Shown here in pieces: positions 9,689 to 18,774 of a DNA stretch of 64,000 nt. The position numbers were made by a program, and so were the translations under genes. How positions within the stretch are numbered: the first letter of the stretch is position 1; every line of letters starts with the position of its first letter. The stretch spans positions 248,001 through 312,000 of the forward strand of contig NZ_CAADFC020000004.1 in the NCBI RefSeq assembly GCF_900696085.1. The letters are read 5' to 3'. The notes beneath the pieces were generated by a model. That model ran no database searches and was not told the DNA's origin. It saw only the letters and a list, made by a program, of their open reading frames with translations. The DNA is from Bradyrhizobium ivorense (GTDB lineage Bacteria > Pseudomonadota > Alphaproteobacteria > Rhizobiales > Xanthobacteraceae).

Positions 9689-11262
9689 GATTTGTAGACC
9701 GACCCGAAGGTTTCGTGCGAACCGATGCCGGTCGTCACGATGTTCCTGAACGCCTTGTCGTAGATGATCGGATATTCGATCTCGAGCGTCCAGGCCACCG
9801 GTACATCCTCGACAAGGATCTGCTGCACCTTGGTATAGAGCTCCTGGCGCTTGGCGTCATCGAGCGAAACTGCGGCCTCCTCGAACAGCTTGTCGACCTC
9901 GGGGTTCGAATAGCCCTGGGTATTCGAGAACAGGATGCCCTTCTTGATGTTCGACGAAATGTAGGTGCGGGCGACGCCGAGCGCAGGATCGCCGAGCTGG
10001 TAGAGCAGGTTCTGGGTCATCTCGTAGTCCCAGTTGCCGACCTTCTCGGCCCAGCCGGCCATGTCGGTGCCGACCAGCACGAGGTCGATGCCGGCGCGGG
10101 CAAAGCTCTGGCGGAAGAATTCACCGGAGCGCTGATAGACCTCGCCATAGGGCGGCACGAGGTACTTGATCTCGGCCCGCTTGCCGTTGGCGCCTGGCTT
10201 CAACCCCATGTCGTCGAGCAGGGCCTTCGCCTTGTCGACCGAGAATTCGTAACGCTTCACGTTCGGATCGTAGAACCGCGTCTTCGACGAGACCGGGCCG
10301 GTCGCCACCTTGGCGTTGCCGAAATAGACGCGCTTGTTGAACGCGTCGCGATCGATCAGGTGCATCACCGCCTGCCGGAACCGCTTGTCGTTCATTGGCG
10401 CGACCCGGTTGTTCATCTCGAGCCATTGGTGCGGAGCGAAATACTCGTAGCCCTTGGTGGTGAATTCGAGATTCTGCTGTGTCTTGAAGCGCTGCACGTC
10501 GAAGAATTCGACGTCGGACCACTGCACGAGCTGGACCGTACCGTTTTCGAGCGCGAGCGCCCGCGACGCTGCATCCGGGATCACGCGGTAGACGATTTCG
10601 TCGAGATAGGGCTGGTCCTTCAGATAGTAGCCGTCGTGGCGAACGAGGTGAACATGCGAGCCGCGCACCCACTCCTTGAGCTTGAAGGGGCCGGTGCCGA
10701 TCGCCTTGTCGTTCATCGGGTTCTTGCGATAGTCGGTGCCCTCATAGATGTGTTTCGGCACGATCGGGGCCGACGTGCAGTCGAAACAGCCGATGAAGGG
10801 CGCGAACGGCTGCTTCAATTTGAACACGACGGTAAGCGGATCAGGCGCTTCGGCCGACGCGACGCGCGCAAAATTCTGCCGCGCGCGCGGATGCGTTTCC
10901 GTCAGCACCTTCATGCAGCTGAACACCACGTCCTCCGAGGTCATCGGCGTGCCGTCGTGAAAGGTGATGCCGGGAAACAGCTTGAAGGTGTAGGTGAGGC
11001 CGTCGGGCGCGATCTCCCAGGACTGCGCCATCCCGGGCATCGGCTTGAGATCGGCGCCGTATTTCAGCAGGCCCTCATAGATTTTGCCGCCGAGCGTCAG
11101 CGTCGGCTGCTGCTGGTTGAATGCGGTCACCAGGATCGGCGGCTCGGGCTGGATGATCGTATTGAGCGTTCCACCGCGGGTCTGGCCCGCCGCCCGCGTG
11201 ATTCCGAACGGGATCGCCGCGCCGGCGGCCAGCATGGCCATGGTGAATTCGCGCCTGTTCAT
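9685..11262 (-). CDS. ABC transporter substrate-binding protein (family 5, peptide/nickel type)
   Basis: A 525-residue periplasmic binding protein of the SBP_bac_5 family. The N-terminus M-N-R-R-E-F followed by a hydrophobic stretch and A-x-A looks like a twin-arginine signal. Family blocks are visible: L-x-x-x-I-x-P-E-P-P, T-Y-T-F-K-L-x-P-G-I-T-F-H-D-G-T-P, and F-R-Q-A-V-M-H-L-I-D-R-D. The ligand (dipeptide, oligopeptide, glutathione-like or metal chelate) cannot be told. ATG 11262 is preceded by GGAGAGG at good spacing. It is the first gene of the leftward operon and sits 141 bases from the divergent AraC gene, its likely regulator. Confidence 0.93.
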   Translation of the reverse strand: MNRREFTMAMLAAGAAIPFGITRAAGQTRGGTLNTIIQPEPPILVTAFNQQQPTLTLGGKIYEGLLKYGADLKPMPGMAQSWEIAPDGLTYTFKLFPGITFHDGTPMTSEDVVFSCMKVLTETHPRARQNFARVASAEAPDPLTVVFKLKQPFAPFIGCFDCTSAPIVPKHIYEGTDYRKNPMNDKAIGTGPFKLKEWVRGSHVHLVRHDGYYLKDQPYLDEIVYRVIPDAASRALALENGTVQLVQWSDVEFFDVQRFKTQQNLEFTTKGYEYFAPHQWLEMNNRVAPMNDKRFRQAVMHLIDRDAFNKRVYFGNAKVATGPVSSKTRFYDPNVKRYEFSVDKAKALLDDMGLKPGANGKRAEIKYLVPPYGEVYQRSGEFFRQSFARAGIDLVLVGTDMAGWAEKVGNWDYEMTQNLLYQLGDPALGVARTYISSNIKKGILFSNTQGYSNPEVDKLFEEAAVSLDDAKRQELYTKVQQILVEDVPVAWTLEIEYPIIYDKAFRNIVTTGIGSHETFGSVYKS

Positions 11263-11403
11263 CGGACCTCTCCGTCTGCGCGCGTCAGACATTCGATTTC
11301 GGCGAATGTCGCGGGCTGGGCGATTGTTGCCAAACCGTCTGCCCCGCGCTACCTGAACGGGGACGGCGACCATCGCGATTGGGCCAACTGGCCCGGAAGA
11401 TGC

Positions 11404-12309
11404 ATGAGCACCCTGCGAAAAACGCGATGGATCAGGAGCTCACGACAGTTGAAAGTCGCAGCGCGACGACATGATGCCGTCAGCGTGCGCGTCGGCAGCA
11501 AGCAATCCGGTCCGGCGGCCGCGGCGCACTATGCCGGGCAGCTGCAGCAGGTGGAGCGGCCGGTCGGGGCCATGGCGGCCACCTATCCGAATGAGAGCAC
11601 GAGCGCGCGTCACGCGCATCGGCGCGACCAGTTCATCCTGCAGATGGCGGGCGTCACCTCGATGATGACCGAGCGCGGCCATTTCGTCGTGCCGCCCGGC
11701 CACGGTCTGTGGATTCCCGCCGGCGTCGTGCACCAGTCGCGCGCATGGGGCGAGGTTGAAATCCAGACGATCTATGTCACGCCGCATCAGGTGACGAACG
11801 CACCGGCAACCTGCCGCCTGGTCAAGGTCTCCCCGCTGGTTGAGGCGCTGATGGACGAAGCGGTGCGCATGCCGACGCGCTACGATCCGGATGGGCGCGA
11901 CGGCCGGCTGGTCGAATTCCTGCTCGACGAGATCGGCGGCATGCCCGAGGTGTCGCTCCATGTGCAGATGCCGCCCGATCCGCGGCTCGCCGCGATCTGC
12001 GAGGCGGTGCTGGTCGACCCGAGTTCCGATCTCACGCTGGACGAATGGGCCGATCGCTGCCGGCTCAGCCGACGGACATTGACGCGTCTGTTCCGGCGCG
12101 AGACCGGACAGAGCTTCTCGGCTTGGCGTCAGCGCGTGCGGCTTCTCGAGGCGCTGGCGCGGCTCGGTGCCGGCGAGGCCGTGACCTGCGTCGCCCTCGA
12201 TGTCGGCTATGAAAGTCCGAGCGCCTTCGCTGCGATGTTCAAGCGCGAACTTGGCGCCGCGCCGCGGCAGTATCTGCGATGGGCCGATCCGGAGATCGTG
12301 CTGCGGTAG
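11404..12309 (+). CDS. AraC-family transcriptional regulator
   Basis: A regulator of about 301 residues. The first half has an AraC-type cupin sensor (H-A-H-R-R-D-Q-F, then V-V-P-P-G-H-G-L-W-I-P-A-G-V-V-H). The C-terminal 100 residues carry two helix-turn-helix motifs, ending in the AraC signature A-L-D-V-G-Y-E-S-P-S-A-F-A-A-M-F-K-R-E-L-G-A-A-P. It is divergent from the peptide ABC operon and separated by 141 bases, so control of that operon is likely. ATG 11404 gives the longest plausible product; ATG 11572 (M-A-A-T-Y-P) would still keep the cupin core and may be the true start. Confidence 0.88.
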   Translation: MSTLRKTRWIRSSRQLKVAARRHDAVSVRVGSKQSGPAAAAHYAGQLQQVERPVGAMAATYPNESTSARHAHRRDQFILQMAGVTSMMTERGHFVVPPGHGLWIPAGVVHQSRAWGEVEIQTIYVTPHQVTNAPATCRLVKVSPLVEALMDEAVRMPTRYDPDGRDGRLVEFLLDEIGGMPEVSLHVQMPPDPRLAAICEAVLVDPSSDLTLDEWADRCRLSRRTLTRLFRRETGQSFSAWRQRVRLLEALARLGAGEAVTCVALDVGYESPSAFAAMFKRELGAAPRQYLRWADPEIVLR

Positions 12310-12378
12310 ATCCGCCCCTGTTGCGCGCGGAATTGAGGCCGTTCCCGCGCAGTGCTTCACACGCACCGTCACAACGCA

Positions 12379-12415
12379 AAACCCCTGCGGTCAACGGGAA
12401 AGACCGCAGGGGTTT
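12379..12415. terminator. Bidirectional terminator between convergent genes
   Basis: A perfect 14-bp inverted repeat (AAACCCCTGCGGTC at 12379-12392 pairing with 12402-12415) around a nine-base loop. It is flanked by A-rich bases on the left and TTTG on the right, so it can work in both directions. It lies between the AraC gene (ends 12309) and the CRP gene (ends 12592 on the other strand). The rest of 12310-12591 holds nothing else I can recognise. Confidence 0.75.
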
Positions 12416-12591
12416 GCAGGTGGATGGCGTGAGGCCAGCAAGGCTGGGGCTCACCCCAAGAACCGGCACGCGCGATCAAAGCGAGCGCGGCCTGTTCCCG
12501 CAAGCAAGTCTTTTAGGCAGCCGCGGCGCGGACATGCGCAAGCGATGCGCGCGAGACAGCTCGATCTTCTCGCGCGTTGCAGGCGGGGCGG

Positions 12592-13266
12592 CTAATCGTT
12601 GCGCGCCACCGCGGTCAGCTTGGGCATGTTGTGCAGCAGGATGCGCCCGCGCTGCAGGTCGAGAATGCCGTCCCTTCGCCAGCTCTGCAGCTGCCGGTTG
12701 ACGCTCTCGCGCGCGGCGCCGACGAAGATGCCGAGCTGTTCCTGCGAGATGTGCACCTCGGAACCGAAATCCTCGGCCAGCGCGCACAGCCGCCGCGCCA
12801 GCCGCACCGGCAGCGGCTGCAGCACGGATTCCTCCATCCGTTCGCTCTGCCAGCGGATGCGCTGGCACAGCAACGCGATCAGCTTAACCGCAACCTTCGG
12901 CTCGCGCTCGAGGAAGCCGAGAAAATCTTCCCGCCGCAGCACGAACAGTTCGCTGGCTTCGCCCGCAGCCGCATCCGCGGTGCGGTCCTGGCCATCGAGC
13001 ACCGCGACCTCACCGAAAAGATCGCCGGGCCCCATGAAGTTCAGCGTCAGCCGGCTGCCGTCGGAGGCACCGGTTTCGATGCGGATCTGGCCGCGGCGGA
13101 CGCCGAACAGCGCATCGCCGGGATCGCCTTTCTGGAACAGCACCTCGCCGGAGTTGAGCTGCTGGGTGTGGCAGAGGCCCGAAAGCCGCTGCAATTCGTC
13201 CGCGCCAAGGTCCGCGAACATCGGGTTCATCTTCAGAATGACCGCAAATTCGGCCTGTTTGCTCAT
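12592..13266 (-). CDS. CRP-type Crp/Fnr transcriptional regulator
   Basis: A 224-residue regulator with an N-terminal cyclic-nucleotide-binding fold (about residues 10-120, including the GPGDLFGEVAVLDG segment and the phosphate-cassette-like RTADAAA) and a C-terminal winged helix. The recognition helix reads A-A-R-E-S-V-N-R, keeping the R-E-x-x-x-R pattern with which CRP reads TGTGA. There are no N-terminal cysteines, so it is not an FNR oxygen sensor. It probably answers cAMP, and a class III cyclase is encoded at 15664. A CRP-like site lies 70 bases upstream of its start. Confidence 0.9.
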   Translation of the reverse strand: MSKQAEFAVILKMNPMFADLGADELQRLSGLCHTQQLNSGEVLFQKGDPGDALFGVRRGQIRIETGASDGSRLTLNFMGPGDLFGEVAVLDGQDRTADAAAGEASELFVLRREDFLGFLEREPKVAVKLIALLCQRIRWQSERMEESVLQPLPVRLARRLCALAEDFGSEVHISQEQLGIFVGAARESVNRQLQSWRRDGILDLQRGRILLHNMPKLTAVARND

Positions 13267-13336
13267 TTTGTTGTGCCTTCCAAATCAATCCGAGCGGTCC
13301 CCGCTAGCCGGTTAGCAAAATTCACCCTCATGGAAG

Positions 13337-13352
13337 TGTGTCTGAGATCACA
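13337..13352. promoter_or_regulatory. CRP-like operator
   Basis: TGTGT-N6-TCACA, one mismatch from the CRP consensus TGTGA-N6-TCACA. It sits in the 222-base gap between the divergent CRP-type gene (start 13266) and AsmA gene (start 13489), so it could serve autoregulation, AsmA control, or both. The CRP-type protein encoded next door has the matching recognition-helix residues. Confidence 0.5.
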
Positions 13353-13488
13353 TAAGTTCATGCCAGGAGCTGATTATTTTTACAGGCGTTGGAGCAGGGT
13401 CCCATTTGCGGGATAATCGCGCGCGATCGGCCACCCTTGCCCGTGGCCGGACCGCTCTGACGCCGCTTGCCCGGCCGGGAACGACGAG

Positions 13489-15537
13489 ATGAGAGCATTG
13501 AAATTTGCCGGCGCCGCCCTCGCCGCCGTGATCGTGATCATCGCGCTGGTCGCGGTGACCGGGATCCCGTCCGGGTTCCTCACAACGGCGATCACCGAGC
13601 GGGTCGAGCGCGAGACCGGCTACAAGCTCACGATCAAAGGCGGCGCCAGGATCGGGCTGTGGCCGGCCGTCACGCTCACGCTGAACGATGTCGTGTTGGG
13701 GGATCCCGCCGAGCGCGAGGTCAACAACCGGTTTGCGGCTGCGAGCATCGAGGCCGAGATGACGCTGTCGAGCCTGTGGTCGGGCCAGCCCGACATCACG
13801 GATCTCTCGATCGTCCGCCCCGTGATCAACCTGCCGCTGCAGCGCGAGCGCACGCCCGATCATCATCGACCGGCGAAGTCCGCCGCCTCCAACTCCGCCA
13901 TCACGATCCGGCATGTCGGCGTCACCGGCGGCAGCATCGTGCTCTCCAATGTGCGCGACCGGGTCGAGAACCGGATCGAGACGCTGAATGGCGATGCGAC
14001 GATCGGCGACGACCGCAAGGTCGTCGTCACCGGCAATGCGCGCGCCGGCGACAGGCCGCTGAAGTTCGAGATCCGCGCCACCGCGCCGGCTCTGCCGATC
14101 GCGCAGCAGAGCGTGCCGGCGGAGTTCAACATCGATGCGCCGGGCCTGCTGCCGGCGGCGATCAAGGCCAATGCCGAGGTGCAGCTGAACGACACGGTGG
14201 TGATGTTCAACGGCGTCTCCGGCACGCTCGGCGACGGCGGCTTCACCGGCTGGGCCTCGATCGACGTCGCCAGCAACAAGCCGCTGGTGAAGCTCGATCT
14301 CGATTTCCAGCGCATTGCGATCGTGGCGCCCGGCCAGTCCGGCGCGGCGCAGCCGCTCGGCACCAACAGCTGGAGCAACGCCACGATCGATCTCACCGGG
14401 CTCAATTATGTCGACGCGCAGGCGCGCATCTCGACACCGGAGCTTTTGATCGGCGACGGCCGCTTCACCCAGGCCGCGATCGAGACGACGCTCGATGGCG
14501 GCGTGCTGAAGGGCCGGCTCGCCAATCTCGCCGCCTATGAGGGCACCGCCAACGGCGATCTCAGCGTCGACGCCCGCACCGCTACGCCGAGCTACGCGCT
14601 GCGGCTCGATCTGGCCGGCGTGCGCGCGCTGCCGGTGCTGAAGAGCGTTGCCGAGTTCGACAAGCTCGACGGCAAGATGCAGGCGAAGATCACGCTGGCC
14701 TCGCAAGGCAGCAGCGAACGCGCCATCGTCGGCAATCTGAGCGGCACCGCGTTCACGGTGTTTCAGGACGGCAAGATTCTCGGCCTCAACGTCGCGCAGA
14801 TGATCCGCAACCTGACCTCCGGCACGCTGTCCGGCTGGCAGGAGGGCCAGGAGTTGTCGACCGATCTGTCGCAGCTCTCGGCCTCGTTCAAGCTCGACAA
14901 GGGCCAGGCCGTCACCACCGACCTCAATCTGATCGGTCCGCTGGTCAAGGTGACGGGGGTCGGCACCGTCGACCTCAACACCCGGCAGATCGGGTTCCGC
15001 GTCGAGCCGCAGCTGGTGCTGACCACCGAGGGCCAGGGCCGCGCCGGCAACCCGGTCGGCTTCGGCATCCCCGTGATGCTCGAGGGGCCCTGGGTGTCGC
15101 CGAAAATCTATCCGGAGATGCAGGGCATCCTCGATAACCCCGAGGCGGCCTATGCCCGGCTCAAGCAGATGGGCCAGGGCCTGTTCGGGCCGAACGGCCA
15201 GGGTCTCGCGCAAGGCCTGAGCGGGCTGACCAACCTGCTCAATGGCGCGCAGGGCGGCGGCAACCCCACGCAACCGGGCAGCGCCGGCGGCCAAGGCAAT
15301 CCCCCCGGCGATCCGCTCGGCGGGCAGCTCGGCAATACCATCGGCAGCCTGCTGCAGCAGGGCCTCTCCACGCTCAACCAGGGCGGCGCGTCGCGTCCGA
15401 GCCGCAGCCTCGCCCAGCCCCCGTCCACCACCGATCAGGTCGCGCCGCCCCCGCCCGCCAGCCCGCCGCAGGCCGACAGCCAGCAGCAGGACAATCCGGC
15501 GATGAACGAGGTGCTGCGGCAGCTGTTCAATCGCTGA
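13489..15537 (+). CDS. AsmA-family protein
   Basis: A 682-residue protein with an N-terminal membrane anchor (about residues 5-25) and a long periplasmic body typical of AsmA: the N-terminal V-T-G-I-P-S-G-F segment, the G-Y-K-L-T-I-K-G-G-A motif, and a C-terminal AsmA domain near residues 430-520 (D-L-S-Q-L-S-A-S-F...G-x-G-x-V-D-L). AsmA proteins are bridge-like lipid-transfer or outer-membrane homeostasis factors. The last ~100 residues are a low-complexity Gly/Pro/Gln/Asn tail, probably disordered. Start ATG 13489 has GACGAGATG context; a CRP-like site lies about 140 bases upstream. Confidence 0.87.
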   Translation: MRALKFAGAALAAVIVIIALVAVTGIPSGFLTTAITERVERETGYKLTIKGGARIGLWPAVTLTLNDVVLGDPAEREVNNRFAAASIEAEMTLSSLWSGQPDITDLSIVRPVINLPLQRERTPDHHRPAKSAASNSAITIRHVGVTGGSIVLSNVRDRVENRIETLNGDATIGDDRKVVVTGNARAGDRPLKFEIRATAPALPIAQQSVPAEFNIDAPGLLPAAIKANAEVQLNDTVVMFNGVSGTLGDGGFTGWASIDVASNKPLVKLDLDFQRIAIVAPGQSGAAQPLGTNSWSNATIDLTGLNYVDAQARISTPELLIGDGRFTQAAIETTLDGGVLKGRLANLAAYEGTANGDLSVDARTATPSYALRLDLAGVRALPVLKSVAEFDKLDGKMQAKITLASQGSSERAIVGNLSGTAFTVFQDGKILGLNVAQMIRNLTSGTLSGWQEGQELSTDLSQLSASFKLDKGQAVTTDLNLIGPLVKVTGVGTVDLNTRQIGFRVEPQLVLTTEGQGRAGNPVGFGIPVMLEGPWVSPKIYPEMQGILDNPEAAYARLKQMGQGLFGPNGQGLAQGLSGLTNLLNGAQGGGNPTQPGSAGGQGNPPGDPLGGQLGNTIGSLLQQGLSTLNQGGASRPSRSLAQPPSTTDQVAPPPPASPPQADSQQQDNPAMNEVLRQLFNR

Positions 15538-15663
15538 TATCGCCCCGCCGACATCCCGGGCTAACCATGCGGCCCCAGCGCCCGCCTCGCGTCCCCGATC
15601 CATGCTAAACAGGCCCCGATAGTGCGGCGCACCCGATGCAATTGAAGGGGCGGACGAGGCTGG

Positions 15664-18093
15664 ATGACCGGGGCTGAGACCAAGGGCTGGTTCCTGCGCG
15701 GGGGCTTGTTCGCCAAATACGTCCTCGCGCTGGTCGGGCTTGTCGTATTCGTGCTGGCGGTGAACGGCGCGCTGGAGACCTGGATCAGCTACCGCGCCAT
15801 CAAGAGCTCGCTGACCGATGCGATGGGCGAGAAGGCGGACGCGACGGCAAAGCGCATCGAGCAGTCGATCGCCGATCTCGAGCGCCAGATCTCCTGGGTG
15901 ACGCGCGCCTCCTCCAACACCATCGAGCTGCGCCGCGCCGACTATGCGCAATTGCTCGGCCAGGTGCCGGCGGTGAGCCAGCTGACGCTGCTGAGCGGCA
16001 GCGGGCGCGAGATGCTGCGGCTGTCGCGCCAGACCATCAGCGTCAACTCCAACGCCGATTTCTCGCGCGACGTCCGCTTCACCGAGACGGTGAGCCGCGG
16101 CACCGCCTATGCGCCGGCCTATTTCCGCGACGCGCGGCCCTTCATGTCGATCGGCGAGCAGCATTCCGGCGTCAATGCCGGCGTCACCGTGGCCGAGATC
16201 GACCTGCGCTTCCTCGGCGAATTCCTCGGCGATTCCCAGGTCGGCCGCCTCGCCTCCGCCTATGTCGTCGATCCCAAGGGCCGCGTGCTGGCGGCCTCGT
16301 CGAAGGGCCCGGAGATCGGCCGTGACCTCTCCGCGCTGCCGCAGATCGCCGCCGCGCTGGCCGCGGGCGGCAGGGCGCCCACCGCCGGCACCGACAGCGA
16401 CGGCCACGCGGTGCTGACCACGGCAAGCGCGATGCAGAACCTCGGCTGGCTGGTGTTCTTCGAGCAGCCGACCGCGCAGGCGCTTTCCCCGATCCGCGAC
16501 CAGCTGGTGCGCATCGCGCTGTTGATCGCGCTCGGCCTCGTGCTCGCGATCATCGCCGGCACTATACTGGCGCGGCGCATGCTGGTGCCGATCACCGCGC
16601 TGCGCACCGGCGCACATCGGCTCGGCGCCGGCGATTTCGACCACCGCATCGAGGTCAAGACCAGGGACGAGCTGGAAGAGCTCGCCGGCCAGTTCAACAG
16701 CATGGCCTCGCAGCTCGCCGAAACCTATTCCGGCCTCGAGGCCAAGGTGAAGGAGCGCACGCGCGACCTCGCGCAATCGGTCAACGAGCTGAAGGTGCTG
16801 GAGGAGGTCGGCCGCGCGGTGGCCTCCTCGCTCGACCTCAACGCCGTGCTGCCGACGGTCGCCGCCCGCGCGCTCGAGATCACCCATGCCGACGCCGTGC
16901 TGATCTACGGCTATGAGCCCGCGCGCCGCAGCTTTACGCTGACGCAATCGATCGGCATCGACGGCGAGGTCGAGGGCCGCCACCGCGCCATCGACGCCAG
17001 CGGCAGCCCGCTCGGCGAGGCCGCCGCGCAGGGCGAGCCGCTCGCGATCCCCGACCTCGAAGCGAGCGCCGATCATCCGCTGCGCGAGATTGTCGTCGGC
17101 GCCGGCTTCCACTCGGTGCTGGTGGTGCCGCTGGTCGATCAGCAGGGCGTGCTCGGCGCGCTGGTGGTGTTGCGCAAGGCGGCCGGCGACTTCCCCGCCA
17201 GCCTGATCGGCCTGATGAAGACCTTTGCGCACCAGGCGGTGCTGGCGATGCGCAACGCGCGGCTGTTCACCGAGGTGGACCAGAAGAGCCACGCGCTGGA
17301 GGAAGCCAACACTACGGTGCGCGAGCAGGCCGACAAGCTGCGCGAGCAGACCGAACAGCTCAAGGACTGGAACAAGTCGCTGGAGGCGCGGGTCGAGACC
17401 CAGCTCGGCGAGATCGAGCGCATCCGCAAGCTCGAGCGTTTCCTGGCGCCGCAGGTGGCGCAGCTGATCGCCTCCTCCGACGGCCATGAGGGGCTGCTCG
17501 ACAGCCACCGCCGCGAGGTGACGGTGGTGTTCTGCGATCTGCGCGGCTTCACGGCGTTCACCGAGGCGACCGAGCCGGAAGAGGCGATGAACGTGCTGCG
17601 TGAATATCACGCCGCCCTCGGCAAGCTGATCTTCAAATACGAGGGCACGCTCGACCGCTATGCCGGCGACGGCGTGATGATCCTGTTCAACGCGCCGATC
17701 CAGCTCGAAGGCCACACGCTGCGCGCGGTGAAGATGGCGGTGGAGATGCGCGATGTCGTTGGCGCCCTGACCGAGAAGTGGCGCAATCGCGGGCATAGCC
17801 TGGGGTTCGGCATCGGGATTGCGCTCGGCTACGCCACGCTCGGCCAGGTCGGCTTCGAGCAGCGGCTGGAATACGCCGCGATCGGCAGCGTCACCAACCT
17901 CGCCTCCCGCCTCTGCGGCGAAGCCAAGGCCGGCCAGATCGTGGTGAGCCGGAGAGTCTACGGCATGGTCGAACCCTACGTCGAGGGCCGCGCGCTCGAC
18001 GACCTCGTGCTGAAGGGATTCAATCACCCGATTTTGGCGGCGGAGATTCTGCGGTGGAAGGGCGAGCCGAGCGCGGAGGCGGCGGCGGAGTAG
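15664..18093 (+). CDS. Membrane adenylate/guanylate cyclase with HAMP and GAF domains
   Basis: An 809-residue sensor cyclase. TM1 is at about residues 15-38, an extracytoplasmic sensor follows to about 280, then TM2 (283-305), HAMP (305-358), a GAF domain (about 380-525), a coiled coil (525-600) and a class III cyclase domain (615-800). Metal ligands D625 (FCDLRGF) and D669 (YAGDG) and the transition-state N745 (TNLASRL) are present, so it should be active. The usual substrate-reading aspartate position before VTN is serine, so ATP or GTP preference is uncertain. It may supply cAMP to the CRP-type regulator encoded 2.4 kb upstream. No operon partner. Confidence 0.92.
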   Translation: MTGAETKGWFLRGGLFAKYVLALVGLVVFVLAVNGALETWISYRAIKSSLTDAMGEKADATAKRIEQSIADLERQISWVTRASSNTIELRRADYAQLLGQVPAVSQLTLLSGSGREMLRLSRQTISVNSNADFSRDVRFTETVSRGTAYAPAYFRDARPFMSIGEQHSGVNAGVTVAEIDLRFLGEFLGDSQVGRLASAYVVDPKGRVLAASSKGPEIGRDLSALPQIAAALAAGGRAPTAGTDSDGHAVLTTASAMQNLGWLVFFEQPTAQALSPIRDQLVRIALLIALGLVLAIIAGTILARRMLVPITALRTGAHRLGAGDFDHRIEVKTRDELEELAGQFNSMASQLAETYSGLEAKVKERTRDLAQSVNELKVLEEVGRAVASSLDLNAVLPTVAARALEITHADAVLIYGYEPARRSFTLTQSIGIDGEVEGRHRAIDASGSPLGEAAAQGEPLAIPDLEASADHPLREIVVGAGFHSVLVVPLVDQQGVLGALVVLRKAAGDFPASLIGLMKTFAHQAVLAMRNARLFTEVDQKSHALEEANTTVREQADKLREQTEQLKDWNKSLEARVETQLGEIERIRKLERFLAPQVAQLIASSDGHEGLLDSHRREVTVVFCDLRGFTAFTEATEPEEAMNVLREYHAALGKLIFKYEGTLDRYAGDGVMILFNAPIQLEGHTLRAVKMAVEMRDVVGALTEKWRNRGHSLGFGIGIALGYATLGQVGFEQRLEYAAIGSVTNLASRLCGEAKAGQIVVSRRVYGMVEPYVEGRALDDLVLKGFNHPILAAEILRWKGEPSAEAAAE

Positions 18094-18134
18094 GCCGGGC
18101 AGTTTCTCTGGCCGCAACGCAGCCCCTCCACTCC

Positions 18135-18242
18135 CGTCATCCTGAGGTGCGAGCTCTTGCGAGCCTCGAAGGATGAATCGGCCCCGCTGGTGCCCGTCGA
18201 CCCTTCGAGGCTCGCTAAGAGGCGAGCACCTCAGGGTGACGG
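18135..18242. repeat. Palindromic intergenic repeat, family A (copy 1)
   Basis: Begins CCGTCATCCTGAGGTGCGAG and returns as GAGCACCTCAGGGTGACGG. The inner arms are GCGAGCCTCGAAGG and CCTTCGAGGCTCGC. The same family recurs at 33069, 33317 and 33901. The element would fold into one long imperfect hairpin. Confidence 0.85.
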
Positions 18243-18376
18243 CTCGACAGCAAGCGCGCATCGGTGCCGTTCCTGATTCAATTTTCAAACAGCGAGGGGA
18301 GAGATATGCGTCCGCATCCTCGCGGCGCAACGCGCCCGAGCTGTGCGATCGTCTCACCCTCCGCAAACACGAGAGG

Positions 18377-18479
18377 GCGCAGGGAAGGCCGGGTGCCGAT
18401 TGCACCCGTGGGTCCCGTGCGAAGGAAGCACGGGAGTAGGACCACAGGTTCAACCGGAAACATCCGGCCTTCCCTGCGC
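18377..18479. repeat. Cloverleaf-like structured element
   Basis: A perfect 16-bp outer stem (18377-18392 with 18464-18479) closes a 71-base interior. Inside are hairpin GGGTGC/GCACCC (18391-18396 with 18402-18407), sharing two bases with the outer stem, hairpin CCCGTGC/GCACGGG (18414-18420 with 18428-18434) extended by GTGG/CCAC, and a short CCGG/CCGG hairpin (18454-18467). A GTTCAACC box resembling a tRNA T-loop lies at 18448-18455, but no tRNA can be folded. It could be a small RNA or a repeat; strand unknown. Confidence 0.5.
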
Positions 18480-18774
18480 AATGGTTTGACGGCTTATACG
18501 TGCTCTTCCCGATGAGACTAGGCTTTGTTGTCACCGCCTGCGCAACGCGCTTGCGCGCCTTGCGCCGGGGCACCTGCCGCTTGGGCGCCCGAACCACACG
18601 ATTTCGCCGTACGTCGACGGCCGCGCATCGTCCTCGCGCCGCCCAGCGTCCATCGCATCCCGCCGCACGTCCGTGACGCTCGCGAAACGCCCCTCTTGTC
18701 GGGCGGGACGGGGTGGTTGTACAAGTGAGTTGGGGTCGGAGTCAAGATAAATTCTGACAATCGGAATACGAAAA

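Larger units (their letters stand above)
18094..18774. other. Intergenic region with repeats, no protein gene seen
   Basis: This 681-base gap separates the cyclase gene from the end of the hsd operon. It holds the palindromic repeat at 18135-18242 and the structured element at 18377-18479. The remaining part (18480-18770) is GC-rich with no convincing reading frame. From memory, sequence like 18360-18700 recurs between genes in Bradyrhizobium genomes; this was not checked. Confidence 0.55.

Noticed and set aside
9715..11403. Upstream extension of the AraC gene reading frame through the binding-protein gene.
   Set aside because: It is the antisense frame of the ABC binding-protein gene; the protein-like part begins only near 11404.
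18440..18460. GGTTCAACC as the T-arm of a tRNA.
   Set aside because: No seven-base acceptor stem, D-arm or anticodon arm can be placed; the surrounding outer stem is 16 bp.
13348..18597. A very long open frame on the minus strand (over 1,700 codons) antisense to the AsmA and cyclase genes.
   Set aside because: It is a by-product of high third-position GC in the plus-strand genes. Its product is Arg/His/Ala/Glu-rich low-complexity text with no domain, and it runs through the intergenic gap.
18601..18620. CCGTACGTCGACGG as another copy of the motility palindrome.
   Set aside because: It matches only 10 of 14 positions, lacks TTAAC nine bases later and lies far from motility genes.
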